Assembly: GCA_030653035.1 (NCBI GenBank)
Contig: JAUSAB010000027.1
Coordinates: forward strand, 1 to 55,672
DNA length: 55,672 nucleotides
Source: Desulfocapsaceae bacterium
Lineage (GTDB): Bacteria > Desulfobacterota > Desulfobulbia > Desulfobulbales > Desulfocapsaceae
Reading direction: 5' to 3'
Each line of letters begins with the position of its first letter. Position 1 is the first letter of the stretch. The notes under the pieces are model-generated. The model made no database searches, was not told the origin of the DNA, and saw only the letters and a program-made list of their open reading frames with translations. A program made the translations under genes and the position numbers. Below are positions 1-10,354 of this stretch, piece by piece.

Positions 1-2
1 AA

Positions 3-707
3 GACCTTGACCGGCTCAAGTCCATGTTCATTGCCTCGATGTCCCATGAACTGCGCACCCCGCTGAACTCCATCATTGGTTTTACGGGCATGACCTTGCA
101 GGGCCTGTCCGGCGATTTGAACGAGGAACAGAAAGACAACCTCTCCCGGGCCTACCAGTCGGCCAAGCACCTTTTGTCGCTGATTACCGATGTCATCGAC
201 ATCTCCAAGATCGAGGCCGGAAGAATTGATACCTACCCGGAGAAAATTTCGTTGCAGACGGTTATCGATGAAGCAAGATCCGCCATCGAGCCACAGTTGC
301 AGGAAAAGGGCTTGACGCTGGATATCGACATACCTGACGGTTTACTGCTGACCACAGACAAAAAACGGCTCCTTCAGTGCCTTATCAACCTGCTGAGTAA
401 TGGAGTCAAGTTTACGGAAAAGGGTGGACTGCGATTGGCCGCCTGCGAGCAGGAGGAATCGGTTACCATTGCCGTCACCGACACGGGTATCGGCATCGCT
501 GAAAGTGACCTTCCTAAGCTCTTCGAGGCCTTTGAACGTTTGGAGACCCATTTGCGCGTTAAGGTCGGCGGCACAGGGCTGGGACTCTACCTGACCCGGA
601 AAATTGCCACCGATCTTCTCCATGGCAAGGTTGCGGTCCAGAGCACGATTGGCCAGGGCAGCACCTTCACCCTCACCGTGGCCAAAAGCTTTGCCGATAG
701 TGGCTGA
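3..707 (+). CDS. Sensor histidine kinase, C-terminal part (5' end outside window)
   Basis: The reading frame is open from the window edge, so the N-terminal sensor region is missing. What remains is a complete transmitter. The dimerisation box reads SHELRTPLN with the phosphorylated His. The ATPase domain shows the N box (LINLLSNGVKFTEKG), G1 box (DTGIGI), F-like segment (LFEAF) and G2 box (GGTGLGL). The protein stops shortly after the ATPase domain and carries no receiver. It probably phosphorylates one of the receivers encoded directly downstream, since the next gene is a stand-alone receiver 81 nt away; that pairing is inference. The kinase assignment is secure; the signal sensed cannot be seen. 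Confidence 0.95.
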   Translation, partial: DLDRLKSMFIASMSHELRTPLNSIIGFTGMTLQGLSGDLNEEQKDNLSRAYQSAKHLLSLITDVIDISKIEAGRIDTYPEKISLQTVIDEARSAIEPQLQEKGLTLDIDIPDGLLLTTDKKRLLQCLINLLSNGVKFTEKGGLRLAACEQEESVTIAVTDTGIGIAESDLPKLFEAFERLETHLRVKVGGTGLGLYLTRKIATDLLHGKVAVQSTIGQGSTFTLTVAKSFADSG

Positions 708-788
708 GGCTTGAACAATACGTCCTGCTCAAACTCGCCTTTTTCACTATCGAAGAGCGCCTAACAGTTACACCACAGAGGACAGACG

Positions 789-1166
789 ATGAAAACAGCA
801 CTCATTATCGAAGATAATCCAGACAACATGGTCTTGATCATGCGGCTTCTTGAGAAGGCGGGATACAAAACCATTCAGGCGATTACCGGCATGGAGGGGG
901 TAGAAATGGCCGTCCATAATGCGCCGGACTTCATTATCCTCGACATCCAACTCCCGGATATCGATGGACGCGAGGTCTTAGTCAGAATCCGTAGTTTTGA
1001 GGTCGCCGCCTCCATCCCGATAATCGCCATGACCTCCTATGCCATGTCGGGTGATCGCGAAAAACTTCTGGCGGCCGGATGTGACGGTTATATCGAAAAG
1101 CCCATCGATCCGATGCGGGTTATTTCCCAGATTCAACAAGTGACAGGGGGGGCGGAACAAGCATGA
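789..1166 (+). CDS. Single-domain response regulator (CheY-like receiver)
   Basis: A 125-residue protein consisting only of a receiver domain. The acidic pair is in IIEDNPDN near residue 8, the phospho-acceptor Asp52 is in FIILDIQLPDIDG, the switch Thr82 is in AMTSYAM and the conserved Lys104 is in YIEKPID. There is no output domain, so it most likely acts by protein-protein contact or as a phosphorelay shuttle between the upstream kinase and the downstream hybrid kinase. An AGGA lies 7 nt before the ATG. The stop overlaps the next start as ATGA, which implies translational coupling. Confidence 0.95.
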   Translation: MKTALIIEDNPDNMVLIMRLLEKAGYKTIQAITGMEGVEMAVHNAPDFIILDIQLPDIDGREVLVRIRSFEVAASIPIIAMTSYAMSGDREKLLAAGCDGYIEKPIDPMRVISQIQQVTGGAEQA

Positions 1167-3556
1167 AAATATTAATCGTCGAGGATGACGACAACTCACG
1201 GATACTACTGGAACGAGTCCTTCTCAGCCAGGGATATGCTGTTGACAGCGCAGCCAATGGCGTCGAAGCCTTGGGAAAAGCCAATCTTTCGCCACCCGAT
1301 CTCATTGTCTCGGACATCATGATGCCGGAAATGGACGGCTTCGAACTGTGCCGCAAAGTAAAAACCGACGAACGGTTGCGAACAATCCCCTTTGTCTTCT
1401 ACACCGCCACCTTCATTGAACCAAAGGATGAAAAACTGGCAATGTCCCTGGGGGCGTCTCACTTTCTGATCAAACCCATGGCACCGGAAGATCTGTTCCT
1501 TGCTATCAAGGAAATCATCAATGAACACCAGCAAAAACGTCTCCATGTGCCGGAGCAACCTTTAGCAACAGCCGAGGAGCTCACCGCGATGCAACTCGAG
1601 GCCCTGGCCCGAAAATTGGATAAAAAGGTACACGAACTGGAGAAGGAACGCGAAAATCTCCGGCAAACCGAGGCTCACCTGAAAACCCTGATTCACACCA
1701 TCCCCGATCTGGTTTGGCTGAAGAGTCCTGACGGGGTGTATATGGCCTGCAATCGGAGGATGGAACATTTTTTGGGAGCCAAAGAGGCAGACATTATTGG
1801 GAAAACGGACTACGTTTTTGTTGACAAGAAACTGGCGGACTTCTTCCGTCAAAAAGATCGGGAAGCCATCGCTAGCGGCAAACCATCCCACAATGAGGAA
1901 GAGGTTATCTTTGCCGAAGACGGTCACCGGGAGATTCTGGAAACTATCAAAACTCCCATGCTCGATGAGCAAGGGCGGCTCATCGGGGTACTCGGCATTG
2001 CCCATGACATCACCGCCATACGGCAGGCTGAGGAAAAACTGCGCGAATCGGAGGAGCGGTTCCGTCAGGCCATCGAATTTTCGCCTGTCCCTATGGCCAT
2101 CACCGATACAAACGGCCGTGTTCTTTATCGTAACCGGGAATTTCCCTACCGGTACGGCTACACCCTGGAAGACACCCCTTCCATCGAGGACTGGGCGCTG
2201 TTGGCATTCCCTGACCCAGCCTATCGGGAATCATGTCTGGCTCAATGGTATGAAGACGTCGCGCAGGCGTTGCGTACAGAAGGGGCCACTCCGACTCGTG
2301 AGTACAAAATAACCTGCAAGGACGGCACACAGCGGCAAGTAGAAATCGTAACCCGCCCCCTTAATGATATGTCTGTAACCGTATTGAATGATGTTACGGA
2401 GCGCAGGGCCCTTGAAAACCAGCTCCGCCAGGCGCAGAAGATGGAAGCCATCGGCCAGCTCGCCGGCGGGATAGCCCATGACTTCAACAATATACTCTCC
2501 GCCGTCGTCGGCTTTACCGATCTTTCCCTGATGCAGACCACCAATAATCCGGTTTTACACAACGACCTCACCCAGGTCCGCAAGGCCGCCGACAGGGCCA
2601 CTGATCTTGTTCGGCATATACTAACCTTCAGTCGAAGGCAGCAGCAGGAAAAATTGCCCCTCCAGGCCTTTCTGGTTATCAAGGAGGCCCTGAAGCTTTT
2701 GCGCGCCTCCATTCCCACCACCATCGAGATCCGTCAGGACATTGCCTCCCAGTCCGCGATTCTGGCCGACCCCACTCAAATCCACCAGATGGTCATGAAC
2801 CTCTGCACTAACGCCTATCACGCCATGAAAGAGAGGGGAGGGATACTGGCCGTGTCCCTGCATGAGACCGACATCGATCAGGCCAGCATTGACAGCGGTA
2901 TTGAAGTACCACCTGGCCGTTACCTAAAACTTTCGGTAAGCGATACCGGTTGTGGCATGAACAAAGATACCCTGTCCAGAATTTTTGAGCCGTATTTCAC
3001 TACCAAGGAAAAGGGTGTAGGCACCGGTCTTGGCTTAGCCGTGGTCCACGGTATCGTCAAGGAGCACCAAGGGCGGGTCTCCGTTTACAGCGAGCCTGGA
3101 CAGGGAACTACGTTCAATGTCTATCTGCCTATAATCCACGAGGCGGTAACGGAAGCTGCACCCGCGCCGATTCCTCCCATGGCGCGGGCCAATGAACGGA
3201 TTATGGTGGTGGACGACGAGGCCTTAATCCGTGACATGATCAGCCGTTTCCTGACCGATGCTGGTTACCGAGTCGATCTCTTTGCCAACGGTAGAGAGGC
3301 CTGGGCCGCCTTGCAGCAGAACCCGGAGGCCTGGGACCTGCTGCTGACCGATCAGACTATGCCGGAAATGACCGGCGAGGTATTGGCCGTCAAGGCACTT
3401 CAACTCAAACCCGGGATGCCGGTGATCATTTGTTCCGGCTTCAGCGAAAGTCTCACTGGTGAACACGTACGTGCCCTGGGGGTAAAGGCCTTCCTGCAGA
3501 AACCGGTCGATCCTTCAACCTTGCTCACAGCAATTGCTAAAGCCTTATGTGAGTAG
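1163..3556 (+). CDS. Hybrid histidine kinase REC-PAS-PAS-HisKA-HATPase-REC
   Basis: The 797 residues read in order as follows. A receiver (about 1-120) has Asp51 in VSDIMMPEMDG and Lys104 in FLIKPM. A short coiled linker with many Lys/Glu follows. Two PAS domains come next (about 165-285 and 300-415, the first ending in GIAHDITA). The DHp helix carries the phospho-His in GGIAHDFNN. The ATPase domain has MNLCTNAYHAM, SDTGCGM and GTGLGLAVV. A C-terminal receiver has its Asp in LLTDQTMPEM. No membrane segment is seen, so it is cytoplasmic. It starts by a 4-nt overlap with the receiver gene upstream. A receiver at both ends suggests phosphorelay gating of the kinase; this is inferred from the architecture. 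Confidence 0.95.
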   Translation: MKILIVEDDDNSRILLERVLLSQGYAVDSAANGVEALGKANLSPPDLIVSDIMMPEMDGFELCRKVKTDERLRTIPFVFYTATFIEPKDEKLAMSLGASHFLIKPMAPEDLFLAIKEIINEHQQKRLHVPEQPLATAEELTAMQLEALARKLDKKVHELEKERENLRQTEAHLKTLIHTIPDLVWLKSPDGVYMACNRRMEHFLGAKEADIIGKTDYVFVDKKLADFFRQKDREAIASGKPSHNEEEVIFAEDGHREILETIKTPMLDEQGRLIGVLGIAHDITAIRQAEEKLRESEERFRQAIEFSPVPMAITDTNGRVLYRNREFPYRYGYTLEDTPSIEDWALLAFPDPAYRESCLAQWYEDVAQALRTEGATPTREYKITCKDGTQRQVEIVTRPLNDMSVTVLNDVTERRALENQLRQAQKMEAIGQLAGGIAHDFNNILSAVVGFTDLSLMQTTNNPVLHNDLTQVRKAADRATDLVRHILTFSRRQQQEKLPLQAFLVIKEALKLLRASIPTTIEIRQDIASQSAILADPTQIHQMVMNLCTNAYHAMKERGGILAVSLHETDIDQASIDSGIEVPPGRYLKLSVSDTGCGMNKDTLSRIFEPYFTTKEKGVGTGLGLAVVHGIVKEHQGRVSVYSEPGQGTTFNVYLPIIHEAVTEAAPAPIPPMARANERIMVVDDEALIRDMISRFLTDAGYRVDLFANGREAWAALQQNPEAWDLLLTDQTMPEMTGEVLAVKALQLKPGMPVIICSGFSESLTGEHVRALGVKAFLQKPVDPSTLLTAIAKALCE

Positions 3557-3671
3557 AGTAATAGAAATCTGCCTTTTTGACGGGCATATAGTCAAGTACC
3601 ACCACCTGCCCGACCGCACCATGAACAGCCGATAATATGAAGACTCTGTCAATCAAAGGGGAACTGCCGAG

Positions 3672-4742
3672 ATGAGACTACACTCAAAGTTGTTTTTCAT
3701 AATCGGCATGCTGATCGTCGCTGCCGGCATTGCCTTTTGGTTTTGGCAATACCTCCAGCCAAAAGGGCTGGGTGATAGTTTTAGCAGCGGCAACGGTCGC
3801 ATTGAGGCGGTTGAGATTGATATCGCCGCCAAGACGGCAGGCCGGGTTAAGGCTATTCTGGTGATGGAAGGGGATTTTGTCACCGCCGGGCAGGTTGTCG
3901 CGACCATGGATACCGAGGTACTCGACGCCCAACGCCGTGAGGCCGAAGCCCATCTGCGGAAGGCACAAAGTGGGGTTGAGACCGTCCAAAGCCAAGTGAA
4001 GCAGCGCCAGAGCGAAAAGGCCGCCGACCTGGCGCTGATGGCACAACGCCAGGCAGAGTCTGATGCCATCCAAAAACGGTTGTTGCGATCCAAATCCTTG
4101 GCTCGCTCCGGCATCATCTCTATTCAGGAGCTGGACGATGCCCAGGCCCAGGCCCTGAGCGCCCAAGCGGCAGTCCAAGCGGCGCAAGCCCAGATCGCAG
4201 CGGCGGAAGCCGCAATCACCACCGCCAAATCTCAGGAGACAGAGGCTCTCTCAGATATTGAGGCGTCACAGGCCACGATTGAGCGCATCCAGGCAGACAT
4301 CGACGACAGCGCCTTGAAGGCAAGCCGCGACGGTCGCGTACAGTATCGCATCGCCCAGCCCGGTGAGGTGGTCGCCGGCGGCGGCAAGATCCTCAACCTG
4401 CTCGATCTGAGCGATGTCTACATGACCTTCTTCCTCCCCACTGCCGCTGCCGGCCGGGTTGCGATCGGCTCCGAGGTGCACCTGGTGCTTGATGCCGCAC
4501 CGGAGTATGTCATCCCGGCGACGGTTTCCTTTGTCGCCGACGTCGCCCAGTTTACTCCCAAGACCGTGGAGACCGCCAGCGAACGGCAGAAGCTGATGTT
4601 CCGGGTCAAGGCGCAAATCGCCCCAGAGCTTCTCAAGCAACATATTCATACTGTCAAGACCGGCCTGCCGGGCATGGCCTATGTCCGGCTTGATCCCCAG
4701 ATTGAGTGGCCAGCCGCCCTGCGGGCGAGGCTGCCGCAATGA
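3672..4742 (+). CDS. HlyD-family periplasmic adaptor of an ABC exporter
   Basis: The 356 residues begin with one N-terminal transmembrane anchor ([18 protein letters not shown]). The lipoyl/barrel half-motif follows ([18 protein letters not shown]), then a long Ala/Gln-rich coiled-coil hairpin (about residues 85-215), and the returning half ([24 protein letters not shown]). This is the usual layout of the YhiI/YbhG type of membrane fusion protein, which bridges an inner-membrane ABC-2 permease to an outer-membrane channel. It opens a three-gene operon with the ATPase-permease fusion and a second permease. No TolC-type outer-membrane gene is in the window. The stop overlaps the next ATG by 4 nt. 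The substrate is not known. Confidence 0.93.
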   Translation: MRLHSKLFFIIGMLIVAAGIAFWFWQYLQPKGLGDSFSSGNGRIEAVEIDIAAKTAGRVKAILVMEGDFVTAGQVVATMDTEVLDAQRREAEAHLRKAQSGVETVQSQVKQRQSEKAADLALMAQRQAESDAIQKRLLRSKSLARSGIISIQELDDAQAQALSAQAAVQAAQAQIAAAEAAITTAKSQETEALSDIEASQATIERIQADIDDSALKASRDGRVQYRIAQPGEVVAGGGKILNLLDLSDVYMTFFLPTAAAGRVAIGSEVHLVLDAAPEYVIPATVSFVADVAQFTPKTVETASERQKLMFRVKAQIAPELLKQHIHTVKTGLPGMAYVRLDPQIEWPAALRARLPQ

Positions 4743-7534
4743 CCGGTGACCAGGCGTCTCCTTCCTCTGTTGCGGCAGGAATCGCGCCGGTCGCGAGTTT
4801 AACCAACGTCAGCTTGCGTTACGGCAAGACGCTTGCCCTTGACGCCATCACCCTCGATCTGCCGGCCGGACAAATGGTCGGTCTGATCGGGCCGGATGGG
4901 GTCGGCAAATCCAGTCTCTTCTCGCTGATCGCCGGGGCCCGGGTCATTCAGAGCGGTCAGATCGAGGTGCTGGCCGGTGACATGGCCGACGCGCGCCACA
5001 GGAAAGTTGTTTGTCCGCGCATTGCCTACATGCCTCAGGGCCTGGGCAAGAACCTCTACGCCACGCTGTCGGTATTCGAAAATATCGACTTCTTCGGCCG
5101 CCTGTTTGCCCAGGACAGGGGCGAGCGACACCGGCGCATTGACGACCTGCTCGCGAGTACCGGCCTGTCTCCTTTTCGGGACCGCCCGGCGGGCAAGCTT
5201 TCCGGCGGCATGAAGCAAAAGCTCGGACTCTGCTGTGCGCTCATTCACGATCCCGATCTGTTGATTCTCGATGAACCCACCACCGGAGTCGATCCGCTCT
5301 CGCGCCGCCAGTTTTGGGAGTTGATCGGACGTATCCGCACCGGGCAACCCGGCATGAGCGTGCTGGTGGCCACCGCCTATATGGAAGAGGCCGCCCGCTT
5401 CGACTGGCTGGTGGCCATGGATGCCGGACGGGTGCTGATCACCGGAACCCCTCGGCAACTGCTGGAGCGCACCGCCAGCGACACCCTGGAAGCCGCCTTC
5501 ATTGCGCTGCTGCCGGAAGAAAAGCGCGCCGGCCACCAAGCGGTACGCATCCCACCACGCGCATCCGATGACGACGAGATCGCGATCGAGGCGAAGGACC
5601 TGACCATGCGTTTCGGCAACTTCACCGCGGTGGACCAGGTGAGTTTCCGTATCGCCCGCGGCGAGATCTTCGGCTTTCTCGGCTCCAACGGCTGCGGCAA
5701 GACCACGACCATGAAGATGCTGACCGGTCTGCTGACGGCAAGCGAAGGAGAGGCCTGGCTCTTCGGTCAGGCGGTGAACCCCAAGGATATTGAAACCCGG
5801 CGGCGGGTCGGCTACATGACCCAGTCCTTCTCGCTCTATTCCGAACTGACCGTGGCGCAGAACCTGACCTTGCATGCCCGGCTTTTCAGCGTGCCCGCAG
5901 GCGAGATCTCCGGCCGTGTCGATGAGATGTCCACCCGTTTCGGCTTGACCGGGGTCATGACTGCGCTGCCAGGCAGCCTCCCCCTTGGGCAACGTCAACG
6001 TCTGTCTCTTGCGGTGGCGTTAATCCATCGCCCGGAGATGTTAATCCTTGACGAGCCCACCTCAGGGGTTGACCCGATTGCCCGCGATGCCTTCTGGCAA
6101 ATTTTGATTGACCTCGCCCGCCGCGACAGAGTCACCATCTTCATCTCCACCCATTTCATGAACGAGGCCGAACGCTGCGACCGCATCTCACTGATGCATG
6201 CCGGACAACTGCTGGTCAGCGATACGCCCGCCGCACTGATGCAAAAAAGCGGGACAACAACACTGGAAGAGGCCTTTATCGGCTACCTGGAAGACGCAGT
6301 GCCCGAGGGTAAGACCCCGGAGCTGTCAGCAACCGTGGCAATGGCCCCTCCCTCACCGCCACTCCCACCACCATCACCCGACGCAATCATCCCTGACAAA
6401 AAAATCGGCTTCAACCTTCGCCGTCTGCTCAGCTACAGCCATCGCGAAGCGCTGGAGCTGCGCCGGGATCCGATCCGGGCGACACTGGCATTGCTCGGCA
6501 GCGTCATTTTGATGCTGATCATGGGGTATGGGATCACCCTGGATGTGGATAACCTCTCCTTTGCCGTGCTCGATCGCGACCAGACCGCGGCCAGCCGCGA
6601 CTATGTACTCAATCTTGCCGGCTCGCGTTATTTCAGCGAACATGCGCCGATTACCGATTACGCCGAGCTGGACCGGCGCATGCGGGGTGGCGAGATCAGC
6701 CTGGCCCTGGAAATACCCCCGGGCTTTGCCCGCGATCTGGAGCGTTCCACCCCGGTGGCGATCGGGGCCTGGATCGACGGCGCCATGCCGCAGCGGGCCG
6801 AAACCATTCAGGGCTATGTGCGCGGGATGCATGCCCACTGGCTGGCCGACATGGCCGCGCGCAAACTTGGTCAGTCCCGCTCCGCCGGTCTGATCAACAT
6901 CGAAACACGGTTTCGCTACAACCCCGATGTCAAAAGTCTGGTGGCGATGGTGCCGGCGGTGATTCCGATGCTGCTGTTGATGATTCCGGCGATGCTCACC
7001 GCGCTCAGTGTGGTGCGGGAAAAAGAGCTTGGCTCCATCGTCAACCTCTATGTAACGCCGGTGACAAGACTTGAGTTTCTGCTCGGCAAGCAGCTGCCCT
7101 ATATCGGGCTGGCAATGGTAAATTTCTTGCTTTTATCATTGCTGGCAGTGACCGTTTTCGGCGTACCGATGAAGGGGAGCTTTCTCACCTTATCCGCCGC
7201 AGCCCTGCTCTACGTGACCTCGGCCACCGCCATGGGCCTGTTATTCTCCACCTTTGTGCGCAGCCAGATTGCGGCCATCTTCGGCACGGCCGTGCTCACC
7301 ATCCTGCCTGCCGTCCAGTTCTGCGGCATGACCTCCCCGGTCTCTTCACTTGAGGGGATAGGCAGGATGATCGGGAACGTCTACCCCACCACCTATCTCC
7401 TTATCATCGTCCGCGGAACATTTTCCAAGGCCCTTGGTTTCGCGGATCTGCAGGCGTCCTTCATTCCGCTGATCCTGGCCGTTCCGCTGTTGATAGGGTT
7501 CTGCGTGCTGTTGTTGCGGAAACAGGAGACCTGA
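4739..7534 (+). CDS. ABC exporter fusion: two ATPase domains plus ABC-2 permease (RbbA/YhiH-like)
   Basis: I place the start at ATG 4739, where it forms ATGA with the upstream stop; a longer frame from 4706 would overlap by 37 nt. This gives 931 residues. The first ATPase has Walker [10 protein letters not shown], signature LSGGMKQ and Walker [14 protein letters not shown]. The second has GSNGCGKTT, a degenerate signature LPLGQRQ and [14 protein letters not shown] Pro-rich linker ([12 protein letters not shown]) leads into an ABC-2 permease with one N-terminal transmembrane helix, a large periplasmic loop and a group of C-terminal helices. The same layout is seen in YhiH/RbbA, annotated in E. 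coli as a ribosome-associated ATPase. Its place between an HlyD adaptor and an ABC-2 permease argues for export here. Confidence 0.93.
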   Translation: MTGDQASPSSVAAGIAPVASLTNVSLRYGKTLALDAITLDLPAGQMVGLIGPDGVGKSSLFSLIAGARVIQSGQIEVLAGDMADARHRKVVCPRIAYMPQGLGKNLYATLSVFENIDFFGRLFAQDRGERHRRIDDLLASTGLSPFRDRPAGKLSGGMKQKLGLCCALIHDPDLLILDEPTTGVDPLSRRQFWELIGRIRTGQPGMSVLVATAYMEEAARFDWLVAMDAGRVLITGTPRQLLERTASDTLEAAFIALLPEEKRAGHQAVRIPPRASDDDEIAIEAKDLTMRFGNFTAVDQVSFRIARGEIFGFLGSNGCGKTTTMKMLTGLLTASEGEAWLFGQAVNPKDIETRRRVGYMTQSFSLYSELTVAQNLTLHARLFSVPAGEISGRVDEMSTRFGLTGVMTALPGSLPLGQRQRLSLAVALIHRPEMLILDEPTSGVDPIARDAFWQILIDLARRDRVTIFISTHFMNEAERCDRISLMHAGQLLVSDTPAALMQKSGTTTLEEAFIGYLEDAVPEGKTPELSATVAMAPPSPPLPPPSPDAIIPDKKIGFNLRRLLSYSHREALELRRDPIRATLALLGSVILMLIMGYGITLDVDNLSFAVLDRDQTAASRDYVLNLAGSRYFSEHAPITDYAELDRRMRGGEISLALEIPPGFARDLERSTPVAIGAWIDGAMPQRAETIQGYVRGMHAHWLADMAARKLGQSRSAGLINIETRFRYNPDVKSLVAMVPAVIPMLLLMIPAMLTALSVVREKELGSIVNLYVTPVTRLEFLLGKQLPYIGLAMVNFLLLSLLAVTVFGVPMKGSFLTLSAAALLYVTSATAMGLLFSTFVRSQIAAIFGTAVLTILPAVQFCGMTSPVSSLEGIGRMIGNVYPTTYLLIIVRGTFSKALGFADLQASFIPLILAVPLLIGFCVLLLRKQET

Positions 7535-7536
7535 AT

Positions 7537-8667
7537 ATGAGGATCGACAACATCCGACAACTGGGCATCAAGGAACTGCGCAGTCTGGCCCGTGACCCGA
7601 TCATGCTGGTGCTGATCGTCTTTGCCTTCACGGTTGCGATCTACTCGGGGGCCACGGCAATGCCGGAAACCCTCAACAAGGCGCCGATCGCCATCGTTGA
7701 CGAAGACCGGTCGCCGCTGTCGGCGCGTATCGTTGACGCCTTTTATCCTCCCCATTTCATCCCGCCGGTGATGATTACCCAAGCCGAGATGGATGTCCGG
7801 ATGGATGCCGGCCTTGACACCTTCGCGCTGAACATCCCGCCGGACTTTCAGCGCGATCTGCTGGCAGGGAGACAACCAACGATTCAACTGAATGTCGACG
7901 CGACCCGCATGACCCAAGCCTTTACCGGCAGCGGCTATATCCAAACCATGATCGCCAGCGAAGTCGCTGAGTTCAGCCAGCACTATCGCCGGATTGCTGC
8001 GCCACCGGTCGATCTCGAACTGAGGGCGCGCTTCAACCCCTCCCTGAGACAGGCATGGTTCGGGGCGGTGATGGAAGTCATCAACAATGTCACCATGCTG
8101 TCCATTGTCCTCACCGGCGCCGCTCTGATCCGTGAGCGGGAGCATGGAACCATCGAACATCTGCTGGTCATGCCGGTGACACCCTTTGAGATCATGACGA
8201 GCAAGATCTGGTCCATGGGGCTGGTGGTGCTTGCCGCCTGTGCTTTTTCTCTGATTTTTGTGGTCCAGGGACTGCTGGCGGTGCCCATTGAAGGTTCGCT
8301 TGTCCTCTTTTTGTTCGGCGCCGCGCTGCACCTGTTCGCCACGACTTCCATGGGCATTTTCATGGGCACCATCGCCCGCTCAATGCCGCAGTTCGGGCTG
8401 CTGTTGATGCTTTTTCTGATGCCGCTGGAGATGCTCTCCGGCGGGGTCACGCCGCGCGAGAGCATGCCGGACTTTATTCAAGTTGTAATGCAGATAGCGC
8501 CGACCACCCACTTTGTCTCACTCGCCCAGGCGATTCTCTATCGGGGGGCAGGCCTGGATGTAGTATGGCCGCAATTCATTGCCCTTCTTCTCATCGGTAC
8601 GCTCTTTTTCGGCATCACGCTGCTCCGCTTCCGCAAAACCATCGGGATGATGGGAGAAGGTCAATAG
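7537..8667 (+). CDS. ABC-2 type permease (YhhJ-like), exporter subunit
   Basis: A 376-residue membrane protein that begins 2 nt after the stop of the ATPase-permease fusion. It has one N-terminal helix after a basic stretch (ARDPIMLVLIVFAFTVAIYS), a periplasmic region of about 140 residues, and five to six C-terminal helices containing the ABC-2 signature region (REREHGTIEHLLVMPVTP). It is paralogous to the permease half of the preceding protein, which carries the comparable [16 protein letters not shown]. The two permeases probably pair as a heterodimer fed by the two fused ATPases. No obvious terminator follows; the next 300 nt hold only a tRNA remnant. Confidence 0.93.
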   Translation: MRIDNIRQLGIKELRSLARDPIMLVLIVFAFTVAIYSGATAMPETLNKAPIAIVDEDRSPLSARIVDAFYPPHFIPPVMITQAEMDVRMDAGLDTFALNIPPDFQRDLLAGRQPTIQLNVDATRMTQAFTGSGYIQTMIASEVAEFSQHYRRIAAPPVDLELRARFNPSLRQAWFGAVMEVINNVTMLSIVLTGAALIREREHGTIEHLLVMPVTPFEIMTSKIWSMGLVVLAACAFSLIFVVQGLLAVPIEGSLVLFLFGAALHLFATTSMGIFMGTIARSMPQFGLLLMLFLMPLEMLSGGVTPRESMPDFIQVVMQIAPTTHFVSLAQAILYRGAGLDVVWPQFIALLLIGTLFFGITLLRFRKTIGMMGEGQ

Positions 8668-8900
8668 ATCGCTGTTTTTGGCACAAAAAAGGGACTTTCA
8701 AGGAAATAAAAGACCATATTTCAATAATATTTTCCCGAATAACCAAAAAACTCGTTTGGTTCGACCCGTGTTGGTTATCAACCAAATGCTCAGATATCAC
8801 CTCTATCAATCGAATTTCACCTTTGCTTTCCCGCCACAACACTGCCACACAGGTGAGATCCTCTTTTACCGGCAGTAATGAGTTTTCTCCAAAGTAAGCA

Positions 8901-8957
8901 TACCGGGCTGTAAATCTCATAATCAGTAGGTCTGCGGTTCGACACCGTATATCCGGA
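8901..8957 (+). other. Decayed tRNA 3' half (pseudo-tRNA)
   Basis: The T arm is intact: stem TGCGG (8933-8937), seven-base loop TTCGACA (8938-8944) and stem CCGTA (8945-8949), pairing with one G.T. It is followed by a seven-base acceptor 3' strand (TATCCGG, 8950-8956) and a discriminator A. The variable-loop-like stretch CAGTAGGTC precedes the T arm, and CTGTAAA or CTCATAA upstream resembles an anticodon loop. No matching 5' acceptor strand (CCGGATA) or D arm was found, so this is not a working tRNA. It is probably the relic of a tRNA broken by an insertion or deletion, since tRNA 3' ends are common integration targets. Confidence 0.5.
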
Positions 8958-8970
8958 ACTTACGGAGGTT

Positions 8971-10107
8971 CTACGCTTCTTGCCCAGTCCAGGCCCGCAA
9001 CTGACAGGCCACCCCCAAGAATTCCCCGTTATTTCCAAAGAGTGGGGTCAGTTCCTGCCACAGGACTTTTCCGTCAGGGTGAAGACACTTTCCTGCAATA
9101 TGGACCTTCTGGTCAAAAACCTTGTACATCCTGGTAAGGACCTCACCGGCATTGTCCATGCGGGAGGCGACTGTTTGCAGGTCGTCGAATGTTTTGATTT
9201 CCTGGCCGTTCAGGTTGAGCATGTTACAGAAGGTCCTGTTCTTTCTGACCAGATTCCGATCCTGATCAAAGATAATCAGGCTGAAATCGAGGGCGTTAAA
9301 GGCGGCCTGGGTTCTGGCGTGTACAGTCAGGTCCTGATGATTTCTGTTTGCTGGCCTGGCAACAATAACGGCACGATCAACGCGCCCCATATCGCCCATA
9401 ACCGGGAGCATATTGACCGTGTATGTTCCGTTGTTGGTGTTGATGTCCTTGGTGTGAGGGGTGTTCAGGTCAAATGTCTTTTTGAGTAATAGCTCATAAG
9501 GGGAGTAGTCGGGTACAATCTCGGCCAGAACCGTATCAAAGTCCTCGCCATGGTGTTTTCCCAAAAACTCCATGGCAGCATGGTTCTGATACATGATTTT
9601 CCGGTCCGGGGAGACAATGGTCACGCTGTCATGCAGGGCCTCAAAGACCTCATAACAACGGATCATATGGGCCTTGGCCTCTTTCGCCTCTGCTGCGGTA
9701 TCCTGAAATTTGTCGCGGATAACCTGGATGATTTCCTCGATGGGCAGTGCACGCCCCTGTTCTGTGGTCTCGCTTACATTCTCGGGCAAAACGCCTGCGA
9801 CAAGTTTCTCTGACACGGGCGCTTCGCCCTGCATGGTGGGATGAGTGGCCGCGGTTATCACGGCCCCTTTTTTCACCAATTCTTCTTCTGTCATATTGAG
9901 GGGCTTGCTGACCTTGTTTCGCCACTCCTGTGAGCATCCCTGCTTCCCATTCAAAACCTTGCTGAGAGTGACCGCTGAAATCTGCGCCTTCACTGCCAGA
10001 TCCTTCTGGGCTATTTTCTGAGCCCGAATCGTCTCCGCCAGTCCGGCAATAAAAAACGCCTGTCGCTGTTTGTTCTCAATGGCGATGGCGGTTTCGCTGT
10101 TTTCCAT
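8971..10107 (-). CDS. HTH (XRE/Cro-like) regulator with two PAS domains
   Basis: A 378-residue cytoplasmic protein. Residues about 20-75 form a Cro/CI-type helix-turn-helix (AQKDLAVKAQISAVTLSKVL is the two-helix core), followed by a linker. A PAS domain lies at about 155-260 (DSVTIVSPDRKIMYQN) and a second at about 270-372 (DFSLIIFDQDRNLVRKN). The second contains Cys296 and Cys345, which might matter for redox or ligand sensing, though that is only a guess. The ribosome site GAGAGG lies just before the ATG. The gene is divergent from the twin secreted-protein genes across a 441-nt AT-rich spacer and is the obvious candidate to control them. XRE-PAS proteins act as transcription factors that respond to small ligands or redox state. 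Confidence 0.85.
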   Translation of the reverse strand: MENSETAIAIENKQRQAFFIAGLAETIRAQKIAQKDLAVKAQISAVTLSKVLNGKQGCSQEWRNKVSKPLNMTEEELVKKGAVITAATHPTMQGEAPVSEKLVAGVLPENVSETTEQGRALPIEEIIQVIRDKFQDTAAEAKEAKAHMIRCYEVFEALHDSVTIVSPDRKIMYQNHAAMEFLGKHHGEDFDTVLAEIVPDYSPYELLLKKTFDLNTPHTKDINTNNGTYTVNMLPVMGDMGRVDRAVIVARPANRNHQDLTVHARTQAAFNALDFSLIIFDQDRNLVRKNRTFCNMLNLNGQEIKTFDDLQTVASRMDNAGEVLTRMYKVFDQKVHIAGKCLHPDGKVLWQELTPLFGNNGEFLGVACQLRAWTGQEA

Positions 10108-10303
10108 ATTTCCTCTCCCTGTTCCTTCTTCCTGATTGAGGCCTCATGCCCTCGCATCGAATCAAATGCCAGCTCATGAAAGCTATATTTCTCATTATTG
10201 TTATTATCAAATTAATGTCAAGAGAAAAAACATCCCAAGCTATATCGAAATAATAGCCTTATAAGCACAAACAAATTAGCATAAATATTAATTTACACAC
10301 ATT

Positions 10304-10354
10304 TTACCAATAAATTTCTATTGCGCTAGCTAACAAATAGCATTATATTGGTAA
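10304..10354 (+). promoter_or_regulatory. Candidate promoter and palindromic operator in the divergent spacer
   Basis: The spacer 10108-10548 is AT-rich and holds no gene. A perfect nine-base inverted repeat, TTACCAATA (10304-10312) and TATTGGTAA (10346-10354), flanks and overlaps a sigma70-like promoter: TTGCGC at 10321-10326, 17-nt spacer, TATATT at 10344-10349. A repressor on the repeat would cover the -10 box. The promoter points to the secreted-protein genes and would give a leader of about 190 nt. The neighbouring HTH-PAS protein is the likely ligand. Prediction by eye only. Confidence 0.35.
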
